A stretch of 64,000 nucleotides of DNA from Limnocylindrus sp040397235 (lineage in GTDB: Bacteria > Chloroflexota > Limnocylindria > Limnocylindrales > Limnocylindraceae), in NCBI GenBank assembly GCA_040397235.1, contig JBBAWH010000002.1, positions 124,001 to 188,000 on the forward strand, read 5' to 3'. Shown piece after piece: positions 60,358 through 64,000 of this stretch. Positions within the stretch are counted from its first letter, which is position 1; each line of letters begins with the position of its first letter. The position numbers were made by a program, and so were the translations under genes. A model generated the notes under the pieces. It was not told the DNA's origin, did no database searches, and saw nothing but the letters and a program-made list of their open reading frames with translations.

Positions 60358-61194
60358 TTAGGGGGAGGCGACGGTCAGCTCTCCGATCATCGTCGGATGG
60401 ATGCTACAGACGAAGACGTAGTCCCCCGCTGTGAGCGCGGGGAGCGTATAGTCAGCGATCTTCGGTCCGTTGACTAGCTCGCCACGCCAGATCTCTTCAC
60501 CGATTGACTCGATACTCCCGAGATTGATCGCAACGTTATGTGGCACCGCCACGCGGTTCTCAAAGCGCAACAGACTCGGCTCTCCGGCGACAAGTGTGAT
60601 CTCGCTGCGATCGAAGAGCAGGTCGCAGGCGGCAAGGCCGATCGCCCCGTCGCTCCCGCGTTCGCAGCTGATTCTGGCCCATGGGTTCGCCGCGAGGAAG
60701 AAGAGGAGTCCGCCGGCGATTGCGGCGACAACAAAGGGGAGCGGCGAGGGAGCGCTCACCCAGTGCTCGACCGACTCGTCACTGACTGCTGCACGACGCG
60801 CGTACGCGGCGCGATAGGCGATCCAGAGCGCGATGGCGCCGACGATGATCCCCCCTTCGGCGAAGAGTGCGGCGATTGCCGAAGATGAGCGCGGGGCGCC
60901 GTTGGCAAGGTAGCCGACGATCGTCAGTGCGGCATAGAGCGCGAGCCAAGCGGCAACGTAGCTGCGCACCCGATACCGTAGTTGCGGGACGAGCAGGGTG
61001 AGCAGCAGGAGCGCCCCGTTGCCGAGATAGCCGAGTCCGTTGAGCGTGAAAAGCGTCGAGCCCAGGCTCAAATGCTCGAGCCCCGACCAGAGTGCGCAAG
61101 CAACGATCCCGAAGGTCAGCAGGGTGGCGAGTGGATCTCGCGGCCGTGGCGCGTTGGCGAAGAGGATACGTCGGAAGAGGCGAAGGGGTTCCAT
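60358..61194 (-). CDS. Membrane protein with C-terminal cupredoxin domain
   Basis: 278 residues: about five membrane helices in the first 185 residues, then an extracytoplasmic cupredoxin. Copper ligands are visible as the His in VAVPHNVAINLG and the Cys, His and Met in YVFVCSIHPTMIGEL, the full type-1 copper set. It may carry electrons at the membrane. CATACT ends six bases before ATG 61194. Confidence 0.75.
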   Translation of the reverse strand: MEPLRLFRRILFANAPRPRDPLATLLTFGIVACALWSGLEHLSLGSTLFTLNGLGYLGNGALLLLTLLVPQLRYRVRSYVAAWLALYAALTIVGYLANGAPRSSSAIAALFAEGGIIVGAIALWIAYRAAYARRAAVSDESVEHWVSAPSPLPFVVAAIAGGLLFFLAANPWARISCERGSDGAIGLAACDLLFDRSEITLVAGEPSLLRFENRVAVPHNVAINLGSIESIGEEIWRGELVNGPKIADYTLPALTAGDYVFVCSIHPTMIGELTVASP

Positions 61195-61200
61195 GGCGTA

Positions 61201-61206
61201 AGTATG
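61201..61206 (-). promoter_or_regulatory. -10 element of the cupredoxin gene
   Basis: CATACT on the minus strand, six bases before ATG 61194. Confidence 0.45.
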
Positions 61207-61450
61207 GGCATATGCGCCGAAAAGAGCAGCACACCCCCTCAAGCCGCGCGTGCCTCGTACTGACCCCCGAAATCTGCCTGTGATTGGATCATCAGCGGCG
61301 AGTCAGATCGTCGGTGAGCAGCCGCCAGGGGCGAAACCTCCACGAGGTGGGACATCTGGGCTGGGGCGCCTTGACCCGCCCCCTGCCGGGCCAAGGTCGG
61401 CCTGAGCCGCCTCGAGGAACCACAACGATTTGGTAGATGTGCGTCCAGGC
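61207..61450. other. Intergenic stretch between the cupredoxin gene and tRNA-Thr
   Basis: No protein gene is supportable here. A 38-codon minus-strand frame (61239-61355) lacks a Shine-Dalgarno and recognisable homology. Part of the region is presumably the 3' trailer of the leftward tRNA-Thr transcript. Confidence 0.5.
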
Positions 61451-61525
61451 TGGAGCCGATGGTGAGGATTGAACTCACGACCTGCTGTTTACGAAACAGC
61501 TGCTCTACCACTGAGCTACATCGGC
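61451..61525 (-). tRNA. tRNA-Thr (anticodon CGT)
   Basis: The minus strand gives a cloverleaf: acceptor GCCGATG/CATCGGC, D-arm AGCTCAGTGGTAGAGCA, anticodon stem CTGTT/AACAG around loop TTCGTAA with CGT, T-arm GTGAGTTCAATCCTCAC, discriminator T and encoded CCA. Confidence 0.95.
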
Positions 61526-61561
61526 GCCGAAAGGGGATTGTAGCGGAGCGAGACCGCTTGG

Positions 61562-61589
61562 TTGTCTTGCGAGGGCGCTCCCCTATACT
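61562..61589 (+). promoter_or_regulatory. trpB2 promoter
   Basis: TTGTCT (61562-61567), a 16-base spacer and TATACT (61584-61589) form a sigma-70-like promoter, giving a leader of about 58 bases before the GTG start. Confidence 0.6.
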
Positions 61590-61615
61590 CCCCCAAGTCA
61601 GCTGATCGTTGGGGG
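61590..61615 (+). promoter_or_regulatory. Hairpin in the trpB2 leader
   Basis: CCCCCAA (61590-61596) pairs with TTGGGGG (61609-61615) around a 12-base loop, at or next to the transcription start. GGGGGG can alternatively pair with the CCCC at 61621-61624. No leader peptide with Trp codons is visible. Confidence 0.4.
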
Positions 61616-61654
61616 GCTTCCCCTGAGGCGCTGTCATCAATACGGAGGTGTATC

Positions 61655-63019
61655 GTGGCCGACCCAAAGCAGACGAAATTTGTGCTCGACGAAAATCGGA
61701 TGCCTAAGGCCTGGTACAACATCGCGGCGGATCTTCCGTGGCCACAATCGCCGGCGCTGAATCCTCAGACCGGCCAGCCCCTCGGCCCCGATGATCTCGC
61801 CCCACTCTTTCCAATGGCACTCATTGGTCAAGAGGTTTCGACGGAACGAGAGATTGAAATTCCAGAGCCGGTGCGCGACGCGTACCGCCTCTACCGACCG
61901 AGCCCGCTCTATCGCGCGCATCGACTCGAAAAGCTGCTGGGCACGCCAGCGAAGATCTTCTACAAGTACGAGGGTGTGAGCCCAGCGGGCAGCCACAAGC
62001 CGAACACCGCCATTGCGCAGGCGTTCTACAACGCGCAAGAGGGTGTGAAGCGACTGGCCACCGAAACTGGTGCAGGGCAGTGGGGCACTTCGCTCGCATT
62101 CGCTGGCGCCATGTTCGGCCTGGAGATCAAGGTCTACCAGGTGCGAGGGAGCTACGACGCGAAGCCGTATCGCCGCATCCTGATGGAGACGTACGGCGCA
62201 TCGGTAGTTGCAAGCCCGAGCCCCGACACGAACTACGGTCGTTCAGTGCTCGCTTCAGACCCGCACACGACCGGTTCGCTTGGAATGGCGATCAGTGAGG
62301 CGGTCGAAGATGCCGCCACGCGTGATGACACCAAGTACGCGCTCGGCTCGGTGTTGAATCATGTGCTGCTGCACCAGACGGTGATCGGCCAAGAGGTGCA
62401 GCTGCAGCTCGAAATGGCGGACGTGGAGCCCGACATCTTGGTCGGCTGCACTGGCGGCGGATCGAACTTTGCCGGATTCACCTTCCCGTTCTTGGGAGCC
62501 GCCTTCCGTGGCGGCCGCAAGGTGCGGGTGATTGCGGCGGAGCCGACGGCGGCACCATCGCTAACGCGCGGCATCTATGCGTATGACTATGGCGACACGG
62601 CGCATATGGCCCCAATGGTGAAGATGCACACGCTCGGTTCGGCCTTCATGCCCGATCCGATCCACGCCGGTGGGTTGCGATACCACGGCATGGCCCCGCT
62701 GGTCTCGCTCCTGAAGGAGAAGGGTGCCATCGAAGCGGTCGCCATTTCGCAACGCGAAACCTTCGAACGCGGTGTGGAGTTCACTCGCGCAGAGGGGATC
62801 CTGCCAGCGCCAGAGGCGAACCACGCCATTGCGGCGGCGGTTCGTGAGGCGCTGATCGCCAAGGCCGAGGGGAAGGAGACCGTGATTGTCTTCAACAATT
62901 GCGGGCACGGCTTCCTCGACCTGGCGGCGTATGAGAACTACCTCGCTGGCAAGCTCGAGGACTTGAGCCTTGAGCAGAGCAAGATCGAGGCTGCGCTCAG
63001 CGACCTTCCAAAGCTGTAA
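61655..63019 (+). CDS. trpB2: Tryptophan synthase beta-like protein, TrpB2 type
   Basis: 454 residues, longer than canonical TrpB (about 400), with the TrpB2 N-terminal extension (RMPKAWYNIAADLPWP). The PLP lysine is in GVSPAGSHKPNTA, then ETGAGQWGTSLAFAGAMF, the phosphate loop CTGGGSNFAG and the C-terminal NNCGHGFLDL. TrpB2 enzymes make tryptophan from serine plus indole and usually lack a TrpA partner; none is adjacent. GTG start with GGAGGTG upstream. Confidence 0.92.
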   Translation: MADPKQTKFVLDENRMPKAWYNIAADLPWPQSPALNPQTGQPLGPDDLAPLFPMALIGQEVSTEREIEIPEPVRDAYRLYRPSPLYRAHRLEKLLGTPAKIFYKYEGVSPAGSHKPNTAIAQAFYNAQEGVKRLATETGAGQWGTSLAFAGAMFGLEIKVYQVRGSYDAKPYRRILMETYGASVVASPSPDTNYGRSVLASDPHTTGSLGMAISEAVEDAATRDDTKYALGSVLNHVLLHQTVIGQEVQLQLEMADVEPDILVGCTGGGSNFAGFTFPFLGAAFRGGRKVRVIAAEPTAAPSLTRGIYAYDYGDTAHMAPMVKMHTLGSAFMPDPIHAGGLRYHGMAPLVSLLKEKGAIEAVAISQRETFERGVEFTRAEGILPAPEANHAIAAAVREALIAKAEGKETVIVFNNCGHGFLDLAAYENYLAGKLEDLSLEQSKIEAALSDLPKL

Positions 63020-63039
63020 CGCAGCGGCTTTAGACGCTC

Positions 63040-64000
63040 ATGGCGAACGTACGACCCTTCCGGGCGACGCGCTACGCGCGCGAGCAGATTGATGCGCTCC
63101 TGAGTCCGCCGTATGACGCGGCAGAGGCAGAGGTCATTCAACGCTTGCGCGCGAGCGAGCCGCTCAACTCGGCGGCACTCGACGCGTCGAACTCCCCCGA
63201 AGAGTCCGCGGCACTCTGGCAAGACTGGCGCAAAAGCGGCGTGCTGATCGACGAAGCCGAGCCTGCGATCTACCTGTACGAAGGGGTCAGCGAGAGCGGC
63301 GTCACTATGCGCGGCATCTTCGCCGCGGTGCCAGTTGGCGCATACGGACCAGCGACTGGCGTGTATGGGCACGAGCGCACCCTCGATGCACCACGCGCAG
63401 GCAGGCTGGCACTGCTCGCGGCAACGCGCGCGAACCTGTCGCCGATCCTGCTGCTGCGCGCGGGGGGCGCGACCACATTTAGCACCGCGTTTGCGCAGGT
63501 TGCAGCGGGTCAACCAGTAACGCGCACAACGGCACCCGATGGCACGCGTATTCAGCTCTGGCACGTAGCGCCAGAGAGCGATGCAGGTCGCGCCTTGCTG
63601 GACTGGGCATCTGGCGCCCCGCTGATCATTGCCGACGGGCATCACCGCTATGAAGCAGCGCGCGAATATGCCGAGCGCCACGACGGCCCTGCGGCCACGA
63701 TGGGCCTCATCGTTGAGGCCGATGGTGCTGGCCCAACGCTGCACGCCACCCACCGAATCCTGCGCGGGTACGAGAGCGAGCGATTCCTAACCGCCCTTCG
63801 CGCGAGCAGCGACGTAGTCACTGTTCAGGCAGCTGACCTGGCTGATGCGGCAGAGCAATTCTCCGAAGCGCACCGCGGCGAGCGAGCGGAGTTTGCGCTC
63901 TGCGCCAATGGAGTGGCGCACCTTATCACGCTGGCGCCAAGCCAACAGGCGCAGCCGATCACGCAGCGGGTGGAGGATCTACTTCGATCTCTCCTTGGAA
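63040..64000 (+). CDS. DUF1015-family protein (partial, runs off the right edge)
   Basis: At least 320 residues from ATG 63040. The start VRPFRATRYAREQIDALLSPPYD and the central IADGHHRYEAAREYAERH are DUF1015 hallmarks. The family (often called HTH/ParB-fold or serine-kinase-like in databases) is frequently near serine or amino-acid genes; here it follows trpB2 by 20 bases. The C-terminus lies outside the window. Confidence 0.8.
   Translation, partial: MANVRPFRATRYAREQIDALLSPPYDAAEAEVIQRLRASEPLNSAALDASNSPEESAALWQDWRKSGVLIDEAEPAIYLYEGVSESGVTMRGIFAAVPVGAYGPATGVYGHERTLDAPRAGRLALLAATRANLSPILLLRAGGATTFSTAFAQVAAGQPVTRTTAPDGTRIQLWHVAPESDAGRALLDWASGAPLIIADGHHRYEAAREYAERHDGPAATMGLIVEADGAGPTLHATHRILRGYESERFLTALRASSDVVTVQAADLADAAEQFSEAHRGERAEFALCANGVAHLITLAPSQQAQPITQRVEDLLRSLLG

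Noticed and set aside
61239..61667. 142-codon minus-strand frame over the tRNA-Thr gene
   Set aside because: It includes the tRNA and the trpB2 promoter; a tRNA gene inside a protein frame is not credible here.
1..64000. CRISPR arrays, insertion sequences or prophage
   Set aside because: No repeated spacer-sized units, transposase or integrase motifs, or attachment-site duplications were seen at either tRNA.

Overview
The window is GC-rich, tightly packed bacterial chromosome with about 66 protein genes and two tRNAs. I see no transposase, integrase, CRISPR array or rRNA. Many neighbouring genes overlap by an ATGA or GTGA junction. Core housekeeping genes (dnaB, rplI, argS, folate and transhydrogenase genes) lie beside PASTA-kinase, VanY-type D,D-carboxypeptidase, BTAD-type regulator, TrpB2 and DUF1015 genes. 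That mix suggests a small-genome, Gram-positive-like or monoderm lineage. A Chloroflexota member, for example a streamlined freshwater type, is my best guess, but this is inference from gene content and not proof.

Layout. 1-5.5 kb: a partial Fur-family regulator with its own palindromic operator, a DsbA-like/VKOR oxidative folding pair, a large NTPase-BTAD regulator, a nucleoside hydrolase and a Rieske oxygenase. 5.5-11 kb: a replication/SOS block on the minus strand (rplI, dinB, lexA, dnaB, MFS transporter) and, divergent from it, a small DUF6504-like gene behind two LexA boxes. 11-18.3 kb: one-carbon/folate genes (fchA-like cyclodeaminase, folD, fhs, glutamate formimidoyltransferase) with DUF4349, DUF305 and GNAT genes. 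18.3-24.2 kb: small Zn-ribbon proteins, two MBL-fold proteins, argS and a PHP phosphatase. 24.2-32.1 kb: an alpha-glucan uptake and breakdown locus (binding lipoprotein, two permeases, cytoplasmic GH13, tRNA-Glu, exported GH13 lipoprotein). 32-44.3 kb: galU, a PASTA kinase, folC, a folP-folB fusion, and a response regulator/histidine kinase/HtrA operon. 44.3-50.5 kb: malic enzyme plus a three-subunit proton-translocating transhydrogenase, an NADPH-supplying module, then two membrane proteins. 50.4-53.4 kb: VanY-type peptidase, an exported DUF5666-like protein and TerC. 53.4-60.3 kb: a five-enzyme set matching the Wbp route to UDP-2,3-diacetamido-2,3-dideoxy-mannuronate, with a divergent GT4 glycosyltransferase. 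60.3-64 kb: a membrane-anchored cupredoxin, tRNA-Thr, trpB2 and a partial DUF1015 gene.

Two regulatory themes stand out. First, about twenty genes have a -10-like hexamer ending 6-7 bases (occasionally 8-9) before the start codon and no Shine-Dalgarno sequence, the arrangement expected for leaderless mRNAs; other genes have clear GGAGG sites. Second, GAAC-N4-GTTC LexA sites sit exactly on the lexA promoter and in tandem between rplI-dinB and the DUF6504-like gene, which ties that small gene to the SOS response.
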